A stretch of DNA of 64,000 bases from Phormidesmis priestleyi Ana (GTDB taxonomy: Bacteria > Cyanobacteriota > Cyanobacteriia > Phormidesmidales > Phormidesmidaceae), in the NCBI GenBank assembly GCA_001314865.1, contig LJZR01000010.1:1-64000 (forward strand). The letters run 5' to 3'. A program made the translations under genes and the position numbers. Within the stretch, counting starts at the first letter, position 1. Every line of letters starts with the position of its first letter. The notes beneath the pieces were generated by a model. The model worked only from the letters and a program-made list of their open reading frames with translations, ran no database searches and had not been told where the DNA came from. Of the stretch, positions 7,974 to 15,979 are shown piece by piece.

Positions 7974-8228
7974 ATGACCAGCATCACCCTCAACCTTCCA
8001 GACACCGCATTTTCAGCCCTTCGCAAAACCCCCGAAGAATTTGCCCAAGAAATGCGAATCGCCGCCGCCGTCAAATGGTACGAAATGGAGCAAGTCTCCC
8101 AAGGCAAAGCCGCCGAAATCGCTGGCCTCACCCGCGCCGACTTCATCAAAGCCCTCTCGCGCTATCAAGTATCCCCCTTTCAATACACCGAAGCTGACCT
8201 CATCACCGAGCTAAGCAATGCCGATTAA
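7974..8228 (+). CDS. UPF0175 family antitoxin
   Basis: 84 residues from ATG 7974. The sequence MTSITLNLPDTAFSALRKTP then EEFAQEMRIAAAVKWYEMEQ, QGKAAEIAGLTRADFIKAL matches UPF0175, small helix-turn-helix proteins that pair with DUF3368 PIN-like toxins. The longer open frame back to 7824 overlaps the upstream gene and is not needed. Its stop overlaps the start of the toxin gene by 11 bases, so the two are translationally coupled with antitoxin first, the usual order. Confidence 0.88.
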   Translation: MTSITLNLPDTAFSALRKTPEEFAQEMRIAAAVKWYEMEQVSQGKAAEIAGLTRADFIKALSRYQVSPFQYTEADLITELSNAD

Positions 8229-8703
8229 GCACGTCATTGTAGACTCATCACCCCTCATTACCCTATACAAAAGCCAGCTCGCCGAGCTTTTGCCCCAGCT
8301 TTTTGGGCAAGTAAAGGTGCCACCCGCCGTTTGGCAAGAAGTAACCGCCGCTAAAGACGATATTGCAGCGCGAAGCCTACCACAGTCAAAATGGATTATT
8401 CAGACCGAGGCGATCGCCATTCATCCTCTTATCGCCGCCTGGGACTTAGGGGCTGGAGAATCACAAGTGCTCAGCTATGCCCTAGCCCACCCGAGTCATA
8501 CCGTTATGATCGATGACGCTGCCGCTCGTCGATGCGCTATTGGCCTGAATATTTCAACCTTAGGCACAGGCGGTATGCTGGTGCTAGCAAAACGCCGAGG
8601 CCTTATTCCATCCATAGCAGAACCCATCCAAGCTTTGCAAGATGCAGGCTTATGGCTATCAGATAACCTAGTACAGCTCCTCAAACAGCAAGCAGGTATT
8701 TAA
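8218..8703 (+). CDS. DUF3368 PIN-like toxin
   Basis: 161 residues. The fold is PIN-like: VIVDSSPLITLYK near the start supplies the first acidic residue, LGAGESQVLSYAL the central Glu, and VMIDDAAARRCAIGL the third acidic pair, as in DUF3368 proteins. PIN toxins cut RNA and are held by the cognate antitoxin, here the overlapping UPF0175 gene. All acidic positions look intact, so the module may be active and could help retain the island. The downstream EVE gene starts 63 bases later. Confidence 0.88.
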   Translation: MPIKHVIVDSSPLITLYKSQLAELLPQLFGQVKVPPAVWQEVTAAKDDIAARSLPQSKWIIQTEAIAIHPLIAAWDLGAGESQVLSYALAHPSHTVMIDDAAARRCAIGLNISTLGTGGMLVLAKRRGLIPSIAEPIQALQDAGLWLSDNLVQLLKQQAGI

Positions 8704-8766
8704 AAGCGGTCCCTCATCGATTTAAGGAACTATGCAAAAATAACTCAACGACTTCAGAGCAGCTAA

Positions 8767-9210
8767 ATGGATCAACGTACCTACTGGCTTTGCCTATTTA
8801 ACGCAACTACCTGGCCAGAGTTCCTAGCCGCTGGTGGTAATACCATGGGCTTCCCTAACACCCAGCACAAAACAATTTTTCGCATCAAACCCGGCGATTA
8901 CATTTTGGCATACATGACCAAGGCATCAAAATGGATTGCTGCTATGGAAGTAACCTCCGACCCATACTTTGACACCGAAACCAAAATCTGGACACAAGCT
9001 ACGTTCCCCTGCCGGGTCAAAGTCAACATTCAACACAGACTCGAACCTGAGCAAGGTGTACCCGTTTTATCCCTCGCCCCTCAGCTCAAATTGTTCGACA
9101 ACCTCAAATCTCCGACACACTGGGGTCTCTTATTTCGCACCGCACCACGAGAGCTACCCCCAGAAGACAGTCAGATCATTATTAAAGCCATTCAAAACGC
9201 ACAAATATAG
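8767..9210 (+). CDS. EVE domain protein
   Basis: 147 residues that form one EVE (PUA-like) domain: YWLCLFNATTWPEFLAAGG at the start, KPGDYILAYMTKASKWIAAM in the middle, then WTQATFPCRVKVNI and LKSPTHWGLLFRTAPREL. EVE domains read modified bases or nucleic-acid adducts and are often fused to or encoded beside restriction-type enzymes. The protein has no catalytic domain of its own. It lies 26 bases upstream of a DprA-like gene on the same strand, which suggests a two-gene unit inside the island. Confidence 0.82.
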   Translation: MDQRTYWLCLFNATTWPEFLAAGGNTMGFPNTQHKTIFRIKPGDYILAYMTKASKWIAAMEVTSDPYFDTETKIWTQATFPCRVKVNIQHRLEPEQGVPVLSLAPQLKLFDNLKSPTHWGLLFRTAPRELPPEDSQIIIKAIQNAQI

Positions 9211-9236
9211 TCATAGTCGCAAGTTACTTTAAAGCC

Positions 9237-9887
9237 GTGCTTCAGATTACATCCTTACAATCTGACCATCCAGACTATCCCAAAACAGCAATACAGTACT
9301 GGGATAATAGCGCCCTGCCAACCATCAGTGCCATTGGCAATCCTAAGTTATTGCAGCAGCAACCAACCCTAGCAATCTTTTGCTCAGTCAAATGTCCAGG
9401 AGATCTCATCCTGCAAACTTACGACCTCGCCAAAAATCTAAGAGATACAAAAATCTCCACGATTAGCGGTTTTCATTCTCCCATGGAAAAAGAATGCCTC
9501 ATGCTTCTTTTACGCGGCACTCAACCCATTGTTCATTGCCCTGCTCGCAGCCTAGACAACATGCGTTTGCCCAAAGAACATAAAACAGCTATTCAGCGCG
9601 ATCGTCTTCTTATGCTGTCACCTTTTCATAGCAACCAAAGCCGTATGACGGCAATGCTAGCCCAAAAACGAAATCACTTCGTTGCAGCATTAGCAGATGC
9701 TGTCTTTATTGCTTATGCTTCATCCGATAGTAAAACCGAAGACTTGGCTAAACAAGTTATTGCATGGAAAAAACCGCTCTTAACATTCACAAGTAACGAA
9801 AATCAGAACCTCATAAACTTGGGAGCCAAGACCATCGAGACGTTTCTCAATAACAACTTTGGATTCAAGGCTCTACCAGTAAAATAG
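9237..9887 (+). CDS. DprA-like (SLOG superfamily) protein
   Basis: 216 residues from GTG 9237. A Rossmann-like core is visible: TISAIGNPKLL and LAIFCSVKCPGDLILQTYDL, then ISTISGFHSPMEKECLMLLL (position of the DprA glycine-rich loop), QPIVHCPARSL, MLSPFHSNQSRMTAMLAQKR with the family's RN..IAAL-like continuation (RNHFVAALADAVFIAYA), and KPLLTF. Classical DprA is longer and binds ssDNA for RecA loading; this short form lacks a C-terminal winged helix and its GF-HSPME loop departs from DprA. Members of this group occur in defence islands and may bind nucleotides. It probably works with the EVE protein. Confidence 0.72.
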   Translation: MLQITSLQSDHPDYPKTAIQYWDNSALPTISAIGNPKLLQQQPTLAIFCSVKCPGDLILQTYDLAKNLRDTKISTISGFHSPMEKECLMLLLRGTQPIVHCPARSLDNMRLPKEHKTAIQRDRLLMLSPFHSNQSRMTAMLAQKRNHFVAALADAVFIAYASSDSKTEDLAKQVIAWKKPLLTFTSNENQNLINLGAKTIETFLNNNFGFKALPVK

Positions 9888-9921
9888 CATTATAAAGAGT
9901 ATTGATCGTAAATCTTAGCCG

Positions 9922-10092
9922 GTGATAGGTTGTGGGGTGCAATCTGAGATCCAGCCAGAGGTTGATGCATTAGCAGTATTGACGGACGATCAAATTAAAA
10001 CGGATGATATTCCTGAAGTCCAAGATTGGAGTAATGCTAAGCGCGGCGCACTGTACCGCCCAATCAAAAAGCAGATAGTGTTGCGCCTTTCG
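9922..10092 (+). pseudogene. BrnA-type antitoxin fragment
   Basis: From GTG 9922 the frame contains VLTDDQIKTDDIPEVQDWSN and RGALYRPIKKQIVLRL, the conserved middle of BrnA-like antitoxins. Directly after RL, where a DADV..W segment is expected, the sequence runs into the opposite-strand integrase remnant and the match ends (about 10093). No BrnT toxin gene precedes it. It is a stub left by a deletion that fused two unrelated fragments. Confidence 0.65.
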
Positions 10093-10095
10093 ACA

Positions 10096-10307
10096 CAGAA
10101 CTCGCCAATCCACACGGTGGGATAATCATTTGCTAGATGCTTCCATTGCAGCACAACCGCTTCTCCAAACCGACAGCCTGTACCCAAAAGGAAGGCGGCA
10201 AAATCTGTGTAGTGCGGATAGTTGCGATCGCACTTAACCCCCGCCAATATCCATCGTCCTACTATTTTTCTATCGATTTTTCTACCAACACTAGCGCTAA
10301 AAACGAC
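10096..10307 (-). pseudogene. Tyrosine recombinase (phage-type integrase) fragment
   Basis: Read on the minus strand from 10307, the frame gives VGRKIDRKIVGRWILAGVKC, then HYTDFAAFLLGTGCRFGEAV and VLQWKHLANDYPTVWIGE, the region around the first catalytic Arg (GTGCR.GE) of phage integrases. A stop precedes the segment and the match ends near 10096, so both the DNA-binding N-terminus and the H-x-x-R/Tyr C-terminus are lost. Its place next to the tRNA-Pro 3' end is the normal integrase position for a tRNA-targeting element. Confidence 0.82.
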
Positions 10308-10397
10308 TCACCTCATGGGCGCTGATCCCAGGAAGTAAAAGTCTGGAAGCCTTGAGGCACAAGCTAAAATGCCTGTAAGTATTGGATTCCAAGTAAA

Positions 10398-10471
10398 TCG
10401 GGATGGCGGGATTCGAACCCACGGCCCCTTCGTCCCGAACGAAGTGCGCTACCAAACTGCGCCACATCCCG
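10398..10471 (-). tRNA. tRNA-Pro(CGG)
   Basis: The minus strand from 10471 folds as a 74-nt tRNA: acceptor CGGGATG/CATCCCG, D stem GCGC/GCGC, anticodon stem CTTCG/CGAAG around the loop TTCGGGA (anticodon CGG, with G37 as usual for proline), T stem GTGGG/CCCGC with TTCGAAT loop, and discriminator A. CCA is not encoded. Its 3' 45 bases plus 3 downstream bases are duplicated at 3323-3370, marking it as the integration site of the island. A palindrome (ACGACTT..AAGTCGT, 10477-10492) lies just upstream of its 5' end. Confidence 0.96.
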
Positions 10472-10674
10472 TGATTACGACTTTTAAGTCGTTCAATTGC
10501 TTAATAAGGGTATCACAGGCGTTAGTCGCTTAGCAGCAAAAAATTGACTGAAAGCCACGTACGTAAAAGAAGTGATTAATAAGCCGCAAAATCAGTCATC
10601 GTAACGCTGGTATTTTGGCCACATCAATCGGTAAACTTCTGCTAACCCTAACTGCCCAAAAGCAAAATTCAATC

Positions 10675-12126
10675 ATGGCTTCAGTTTCTCCTTCTGCATT
10701 TGTCGGTAAAGGCATCCAATTTGGTACAGACGGCTGGCGGGGCATTATTGCGGCTGACTTTACCTTTGAACGGGTCGGCAAGGTCGCTGCGATCGCAGCC
10801 CAAGTCCTAGAAGAAACCTACGGCAGCAACGGCAGTAAAACAGTCATTGTGGGCTACGACCGACGCTTTTTGTCGCCCGACTTTGCGCAGTATGCAGCCG
10901 AGTGCATTGCAGCCGTGGGCTATGAGGTAAAACTATCTGAATGCTTTGCACCAACCCCTGCTTTTAGCTGGGCCGCTTTCGATCAAAAGGCTTTGGGTGC
11001 AATCGTAATTACAGCGAGTCATAACCCGGCTGCCTACAATGGCCTGAAGGTCAAAAGCGCTTTTGGCGGGTCAGTCCCCCCTGAAGTGACGAAAAAAATT
11101 GAAGCTCGGCTAGAAGAGGCAGCCCCTCAAGCAACCAATGCCGGTAGCATCACGGCTTTTGACCCCTGGCCTAGCTATTGCAGCGCCTTACAGTCCATGG
11201 TAGATATTGAGGCCATTCGGCAGGCGCTAGACGACGGCAAGCTGACGATATTTGCCGAGGTGATGCATGGCGCTGCTGCAACCGGGCTAGGGCGCTTACT
11301 CCAGCGGGAAATCAATGAAATAAATAGCGAGGCCGATCCGCTGTTTGAAGGCGGTGCGCCAGAGCCGTTGCCCAAGTATATTCCCAAGCTGTTTAAGGCC
11401 ATTGAAAACAAAACCAATGACGGACTAACCGTTGGGCTCATTTTTGACGGAGACTGCGATCGCATCGCCGGAATGGACGGTCGGGCCAACTTCCTCAGCT
11501 CCCAGGTGCTCATTCCCATCCTAATGGAGCACCTCACCCAGCGCCGTGGAATGACCGGCGAAGTCGTCAAAACGCTCAGCGGCTCCAATCTATTTTTGGC
11601 CTTGGCCAAACGCTACAACCTGCCCGTGTACGAAACACCCATCGGCTACAAATACATTGCCGATCGCATGTTAGAAGCAGAGGTGCTCATCGGCGGTGAA
11701 GAATCGGGCGGCATTGGCTATGGTCATCACATTCCAGAACGCGATGCGCTGCTGTCGGCACTGTATGCACTAGAAGCCGTCGTGCAAAGCGGCAAAGACT
11801 TTGGCGAACTCAACGAATCGCTGCGGCAGCAAGCCAACTTTACCGCCGACTATGACCGCATTGACTTGCCCTTGGCCAGCATGGAAGTACGCGCCAAGCT
11901 GCTAGAGGCCCTGCAATCTAGCCCACCCACCGAAGTCGCCGGACAACAGGTAGCGCACTGCATCACCATTGACGGCTACAAGCTCAACTTAGTCGATGGC
12001 AGCTGGCTACTGATTCGCTTTAGCGGCACCGAGCCCGTACTTAGGCTGTACTCAGAAGCTGCCGACCTAACGCGAGTGCATGAAATTTTGGCCTGGGCCA
12101 AAGACTGGGCCAACTCGGTAGGCTAA
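10675..12126 (+). CDS. Phosphoglucomutase/phosphomannomutase family protein
   Basis: 483 residues from ATG 10675; the frame is open back to 10615 but homology begins at GIQFGTDGWRGIIA. The alpha-D-phosphohexomutase layout is clear: VIVGYDRRFLSP, the phosphoserine loop ITASHNPAAYNGLK, the metal site IFDGDCDRIAGMD, the sugar-binding GGEESGGIGYG, and the C-terminal phosphate-binding FSGTEPVLRLY. It interconverts hexose 1- and 6-phosphates, most likely glucose, for glycogen and cell-wall precursors. It stands alone just outside the island, upstream of and opposite to the TauE gene. Substrate (glucose or mannose) cannot be fixed from sequence. Confidence 0.93.
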   Translation: MASVSPSAFVGKGIQFGTDGWRGIIAADFTFERVGKVAAIAAQVLEETYGSNGSKTVIVGYDRRFLSPDFAQYAAECIAAVGYEVKLSECFAPTPAFSWAAFDQKALGAIVITASHNPAAYNGLKVKSAFGGSVPPEVTKKIEARLEEAAPQATNAGSITAFDPWPSYCSALQSMVDIEAIRQALDDGKLTIFAEVMHGAAATGLGRLLQREINEINSEADPLFEGGAPEPLPKYIPKLFKAIENKTNDGLTVGLIFDGDCDRIAGMDGRANFLSSQVLIPILMEHLTQRRGMTGEVVKTLSGSNLFLALAKRYNLPVYETPIGYKYIADRMLEAEVLIGGEESGGIGYGHHIPERDALLSALYALEAVVQSGKDFGELNESLRQQANFTADYDRIDLPLASMEVRAKLLEALQSSPPTEVAGQQVAHCITIDGYKLNLVDGSWLLIRFSGTEPVLRLYSEAADLTRVHEILAWAKDWANSVG

Positions 12127-12218
12127 CGAGGGACTCAGTAGCGCTGTGCCCAATGCAATCAGCCTGATTACCAACGGTATTTTTATTAAGCGCACATCCC
12201 GCTTTTCAACAAATTGCA

Positions 12219-13109
12219 TCAGAACTGTTTATTCAAATAGTCCAATGCAAGCTTACCGATCAGCGCAATTGTAACGGTGATAAAGATAGGCTTAATGATT
12301 TTGGCACCCTGCCGAGTGGCACATGTAGCACCCACCAAAGAGCCAATGCCAACGCCAAGGGCACCCCAAATGCCTTTGGAGTAGTCTATATGACCGGCAG
12401 CCGCAAAGGTGATTAGGGCCGTAACGTTAGTCATCAGGTTAATGACTTTAGTGGTGCCTGTGCCCCGCAAAAAGTCGAGCGACCAAAGCGAAAGGAGGGA
12501 AAATACCAAAAAAATACCCGTCCCAGGGCCAAAAAAACCATCGTGAAAGCCAATCACGCCGCCTGCTGCGATGCCGAAGATCCACCGCTTAGGAGAAAGG
12601 TTTGGAGAAGGATTTGAAGAAGGGTTTGGAGAAGAGTTTGGAGACAGATTTGAAGAAAGTTCTGTAGATTTTAATGTTGCAGATTTTAATGTTGTGTTCT
12701 TGGATGCAGCATGGTCAGATCGCATTTTCTCTCCTTCGCCTGACTTTTTCATGCCAAACCCCGGATTAAATACAACAAACAGCGTGATTACCACCATCAA
12801 GGCAATGACCAAGGGCTCAGCCCAATCATTGGGTAGCTTATCAATGCTGCTGCTGCCAATATAGGCACCTATCACGGCGGGAATGCCCATAACGATGCAG
12901 GCTCGCCAGTCTATTTGTTTAGCCTGGGCAAATTTGAGAGAGCTAGTGAGCGCGCCAAAGGTGCCGCATAGCTTGTTGGTCGCGATCGCACTCCCCACTG
13001 GCAAGCCAGAAAACAACAAACCTGGCAGCATAATGAGGCCACCACCACCTGCGATCGCATCAACAAACCCAGCGACCAAACCCACCCCAAAAATGATAAA
13101 TAGAATCAA
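12219..13109 (-). CDS. TauE/SafE family sulfite/anion exporter
   Basis: 296 residues with about eight membrane helices. It opens with a TTG start and ILFIIFGVGLVAGFVDAIAG then GGGLIMLPGLL, the family's first GGG-rich loop; the second half repeats the fold (GVIGFHDGFFGPGTGIFL, FLRGTGTTKVINLMTN). Family members export sulfite or sulfonate-related anions or act as anion permeases. Between the halves is a loop of about 35 residues made of Ser-Pro-Asn repeats (NLSPNSSPNPSSNPSPNL), encoded by a 12-bp tandem repeat at about 12590-12660, not seen in typical members. The transported anion is not determinable. Confidence 0.88.
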   Translation of the reverse strand: MILFIIFGVGLVAGFVDAIAGGGGLIMLPGLLFSGLPVGSAIATNKLCGTFGALTSSLKFAQAKQIDWRACIVMGIPAVIGAYIGSSSIDKLPNDWAEPLVIALMVVITLFVVFNPGFGMKKSGEGEKMRSDHAASKNTTLKSATLKSTELSSNLSPNSSPNPSSNPSPNLSPKRWIFGIAAGGVIGFHDGFFGPGTGIFLVFSLLSLWSLDFLRGTGTTKVINLMTNVTALITFAAAGHIDYSKGIWGALGVGIGSLVGATCATRQGAKIIKPIFITVTIALIGKLALDYLNKQF

Positions 13110-13195
13110 GCCGAAACCCCTTATTCCACAATTATTGTGGAGTTTAATTGTGGAATGATTAAATAGATGGAATGATTAAATAGACAAAAATGAAT

Positions 13196-13912
13196 TCAAG
13201 CCTCAGGTTCTACGCCCAATGTTTTAAGCTGTTCAGTCAATTTTGCTGCTCGTAATTCGGCGGCGGCAGCGGTTTGCTGGGCGGCAGCGGCAGTTTGCTG
13301 AGCTTCTTGCGCATTGGCAACAGCCTCACTTGCCACTTCTGAGGGTGTCAGCACGCGATCGCCCGAAGGTAAAAAGTATCGTAGCTGCCCGTCATACACA
13401 CCTAAAAACAAATCTAGCTCCTGACTCCAGCGCTGACCATACTCGTTAGGAAGAATCTCTTCATAGCGGCTGCCAGCCAATCGGTAGCCCGCAAACTCTT
13501 GAGTATCAGGCGAAAACCAAAAATATTCCGGGGTTCTAAATCTCTCCTGATACAGCTCCTTTTTGAGCGTTCTATCCACCTGGGCGGTCGAGGCTGACAA
13601 CAACTCAATAATCACACTGAGATACTTGCCATCCTCTTCCCAAACCACCCAAGATCGGCGAGGTCGCTTTTCAGTTTGCTTGACTAGAAAAAAATCAGGG
13701 CCTCTAAAATCTTTGCTTTTGAGCTGATCTTTGCTGAAGTAAATCGTCAGATTAGCGCCGATAAAAAAATCGGTTTTGTCTTGCCATAGCATCTCTAGAC
13801 ACGCCACTAAAAGCGCAAGCTGCGCATAATGCAGCGAACTTTCCATCTCTGGCTCGTCACTTTCTAAGTAAGCAGCATTCGGCATTAAATCTGCCAACTC
13901 TTGAGCATTCAT
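13196..13912 (-). CDS. Uma2 family (DUF820) PD-(D/E)XK-like protein
   Basis: 238 residues. Core elements are SLHYAQLALLVACLEMLW, IGANLTIYF, KDFRGPDFFLV and LSVIIELLSAST, with D and E placed as in the restriction-like Uma2 fold abundant in cyanobacteria. The C-terminal 45 residues are an Ala/Gln-rich coiled coil (ANAQEAQQTAAAAQQTAAAA) ending in LTEQLKTLGVEPEA, the usual Uma2 tail. The family is linked to nuclease activity by fold, but the cellular role is unknown. It is expressed alone. Confidence 0.9.
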   Translation of the reverse strand: MNAQELADLMPNAAYLESDEPEMESSLHYAQLALLVACLEMLWQDKTDFFIGANLTIYFSKDQLKSKDFRGPDFFLVKQTEKRPRRSWVVWEEDGKYLSVIIELLSASTAQVDRTLKKELYQERFRTPEYFWFSPDTQEFAGYRLAGSRYEEILPNEYGQRWSQELDLFLGVYDGQLRYFLPSGDRVLTPSEVASEAVANAQEAQQTAAAAQQTAAAAELRAAKLTEQLKTLGVEPEA

Positions 13913-13990
13913 AGCAATGATCTAGCAAAATGGTCTAGCAAAAAGTGGGCGCAAGATGCTTGTATTGTAACCCTGCTTGGTATTTATGTT

Positions 13991-15487
13991 CTAGAGACTG
14001 GCCCAGAGACTGGCGCAGTTGTCTTGCCCAGAGACTGGGCAAGACAACTGCGCCTTGAGAATATTACCGAGAATTTGAATACCGCGATCGGTGGCTTCGG
14101 GCGGCAAAGAAAAGTTGAGCCGCAAAGCAGGATAGCCAGCGCGAGTCGGGAAAAAGGCTGCGCCAGAACCGACCAAAACTTTTTTCTCAGCGGCCAGATG
14201 GCATAGCGCCTGAAGTGAAACGCTATCGGGCAGCTGAATCCATAAAAAGGTGCCGCCATTCGGAACAGTCCAGGTGACGCTAGGGGGAAAGTATTTGACC
14301 AAGGCTTGAACCATATAGTCGCGATGAGTGCGATGCAGCCCTCGAAGATGGCTGAGGCGGCGACGGTAGTGCCCAGAAGCCAAGTACTCTTTAACAATGG
14401 CTTGAGAAGCCGCTGAAGAATGAAAGTCATGCAGTAGCTTTTGCTCAATCAGGGCTTCTCGCTGCGCGCCAGTAATCGCCATGTACCCAACGCGCAACCC
14501 AGGCATCAGCGTTTTAGAAAAAGTGCCGACATAAATGACGCTATCGGCAGCATCAAAGGCTTTGATAGGCGGTGGGGTAATCTCAAAGCTTAGTGGCTCA
14601 TAGGCGTTGTCTTCTATTACTAGGCAATGATGCCGTTGGGCAAGGGCAAGCAGCTTTTTACGATGCTCCACCGATGTAGTAATGCCAGTCGGGTTGTGCA
14701 GCGTACTGATGGTGTAAATCAGCTTAGGACAATGGCTTTGCAGATATTGTTCAAGTAGTGCCAAGTTCATCCCTTGCGGCGTCATCGGAATTCCAACAAT
14801 CTTTGCGCCCCGCTGCTGAAGGATAGACAAAAAGCCGTGATAGGTCGGTGCTTCAATGATCACACAGTCGCCCGGCGCCACAAAGTGATGGGCCAAAAGA
14901 GACAGCGCCTGCATCGATCCACTGGTGACAATCAGGCTTTCAGGAGAAACCTCTAACCCTTGTTGAATGAGAATAAGAGAAATTTGCTTGCGGAGTTCAA
15001 CATCGCCTTGTGGGTCGCCAGGATGAAAAAAAGTGTGGGATTCTTTCATCGCACGACGCGCCAAACGCTGAAAATCTTCTAGGCCGGTGGGCTGTGGGAA
15101 GCCCAAGCCAAAGTCGATATAGCCGGGGCGGGCATGGGAGTGAAGCGAGGCGGCGTAGATATCGGGAAAGGCGTTGATCCCTTGGGTTGGGAGGATGACT
15201 TTTTGAGCGGGATTGAACGTAGCCGTCGGGACAGCCGTGGCCGGAGGCTGGGGTGCATTGATAAAAAATCCAGCGCCTTGCTTGACCCGAACCAAACCAT
15301 CAGCTTCGAGCCGACTGTAGGCTTCTAGAACGGTGAGCTTGTTGACCTGAGTGGTTTGAGCCAGGGTACGAATAGAGGGCAGCTGCGTGTTGGGCGCTAA
15401 ATGACCGGTTTGAATCAGGTGGTTGATGCGATCGCGTATTTGCAGATAAATCGGCTGTTTTGCCTGACGATTGAGCGGAATTTTCAT
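13991..15487 (-). CDS. MocR/GntR-type regulator with aminotransferase domain
   Basis: About 498 residues from ATG 15487 (an in-frame ATG-like codon at 15502 is less likely). Residues 1-75 are a GntR winged helix (QPIYLQIRDRINHLIQTGHL, LPSIRTLAQTTQVNKLTVLE, YSRLEADGLV). From about residue 100 a class I/II aminotransferase fold follows, with PGDPQGDVELRKQI, IEAPTYHGFLSIL, TLHNPTGITTS, the PLP-lysine segment VGTFSKTLMPGLRVGYM and LRLNFSLP. MocR proteins usually regulate PLP, GABA or amino-acid genes; the best-preserved catalytic residues leave a true aminotransferase possible. The last codons contain a perfect 20-bp inverted repeat. Confidence 0.9.
   Translation of the reverse strand: MKIPLNRQAKQPIYLQIRDRINHLIQTGHLAPNTQLPSIRTLAQTTQVNKLTVLEAYSRLEADGLVRVKQGAGFFINAPQPPATAVPTATFNPAQKVILPTQGINAFPDIYAASLHSHARPGYIDFGLGFPQPTGLEDFQRLARRAMKESHTFFHPGDPQGDVELRKQISLILIQQGLEVSPESLIVTSGSMQALSLLAHHFVAPGDCVIIEAPTYHGFLSILQQRGAKIVGIPMTPQGMNLALLEQYLQSHCPKLIYTISTLHNPTGITTSVEHRKKLLALAQRHHCLVIEDNAYEPLSFEITPPPIKAFDAADSVIYVGTFSKTLMPGLRVGYMAITGAQREALIEQKLLHDFHSSAASQAIVKEYLASGHYRRRLSHLRGLHRTHRDYMVQALVKYFPPSVTWTVPNGGTFLWIQLPDSVSLQALCHLAAEKKVLVGSGAAFFPTRAGYPALRLNFSLPPEATDRGIQILGNILKAQLSCPVSGQDNCASLWASL
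14012..14054. repeat. Perfect 20-bp inverted repeat at gene 3' end
   Basis: GGCGCAGTTGTCTTGCCCAG (14012-14031) and its exact reverse complement (14035-14054) are separated only by AGA. The hairpin lies within the last 22 codons of the MocR-type gene and encodes its final residues. It has no T-run on either strand, so it is not a classical terminator. A partly repeated motif (AGAGACTGGCCCAGAGACTGG) sits beside it. Confidence 0.85.
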
Positions 15488-15979
15488 CGGCAAGAAATGC
15501 ACCGCCTATAAAAACGGCGCGACTGATATAGACCTTGCTTTAGCCTATCGGATGAGCGCAGCCGTTGCCCGGTACAGTTGCGGAAACTTTGCCTAGAACA
15601 CTTTCGAAATCCGATCAGTGTTCTAGGGAATTAATGTTTTAGGAAAATAACCTAAAATCACGCCTAAGGTGCCGAAATCGCTAGAATCACCGAAATCGCG
15701 TGAGCAGCACCTATGTAATTTACTAGACCAGTTAATTAAGTGTATAGCCCCCGAAAACTATCCGTAAATTATCCGTAATGGTGAAGTGATCACGCAGGCA
15801 TCATCCTCATGACAGGGATAGGATGCGGACTAGAGGGATAGAATGACAAAGTTCTAAACTTCTATTTCCTGATGGCACTGGCTCAGATACTACGGTTACT
15901 AGGGTCAGACTACGGTCAAGGCGCCAACATCTACACCAGAAAATAGAAACCTAGACGCTAAAAAACTTTAAAATCGCTC
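15488..15979. promoter_or_regulatory. Divergent spacer with two inverted repeats
   Basis: This spacer lies between the minus-strand MocR gene and the plus-strand WD40 gene. It contains CCTAGAACACT (15592-15602) with its exact complement AGTGTTCTAGG (15617-15627), 14 bases apart, and then TTTTAGG/CCTAAAA (15637-15643 and 15651-15657). These could be operators of the regulator or stem-loops. I see no gene and no further clear signal. Confidence 0.45.

Larger units (their letters stand above)
3371..10394. mobile_element. tRNA-Pro genomic island, about 7.0 kb, decayed
   Basis: The segment is bounded by the 48-bp direct repeat made from the tRNA-Pro 3' part and carries a tyrosine-integrase fragment next to the tRNA, the usual place for the integrase gene of such elements. 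The cargo is accessory: DUF1016 nuclease remnant, PLD-SNF2 helicase, CBS/HEPN/DUF4268 protein, toxin-antitoxin pair, EVE protein, DprA-like protein and BrnA stub. Several genes are broken, so the element is probably immobile now. The order and all-plus orientation from 4.4 to 9.9 kb fit a defence-type cassette; that reading is inference. Confidence 0.75.

Noticed and set aside
12571-12864. Plus-strand ORF inside the TauE gene with GFEEGFG repeats
   Set aside because: It is the antisense reading of the SPN repeat region of a well-supported gene.
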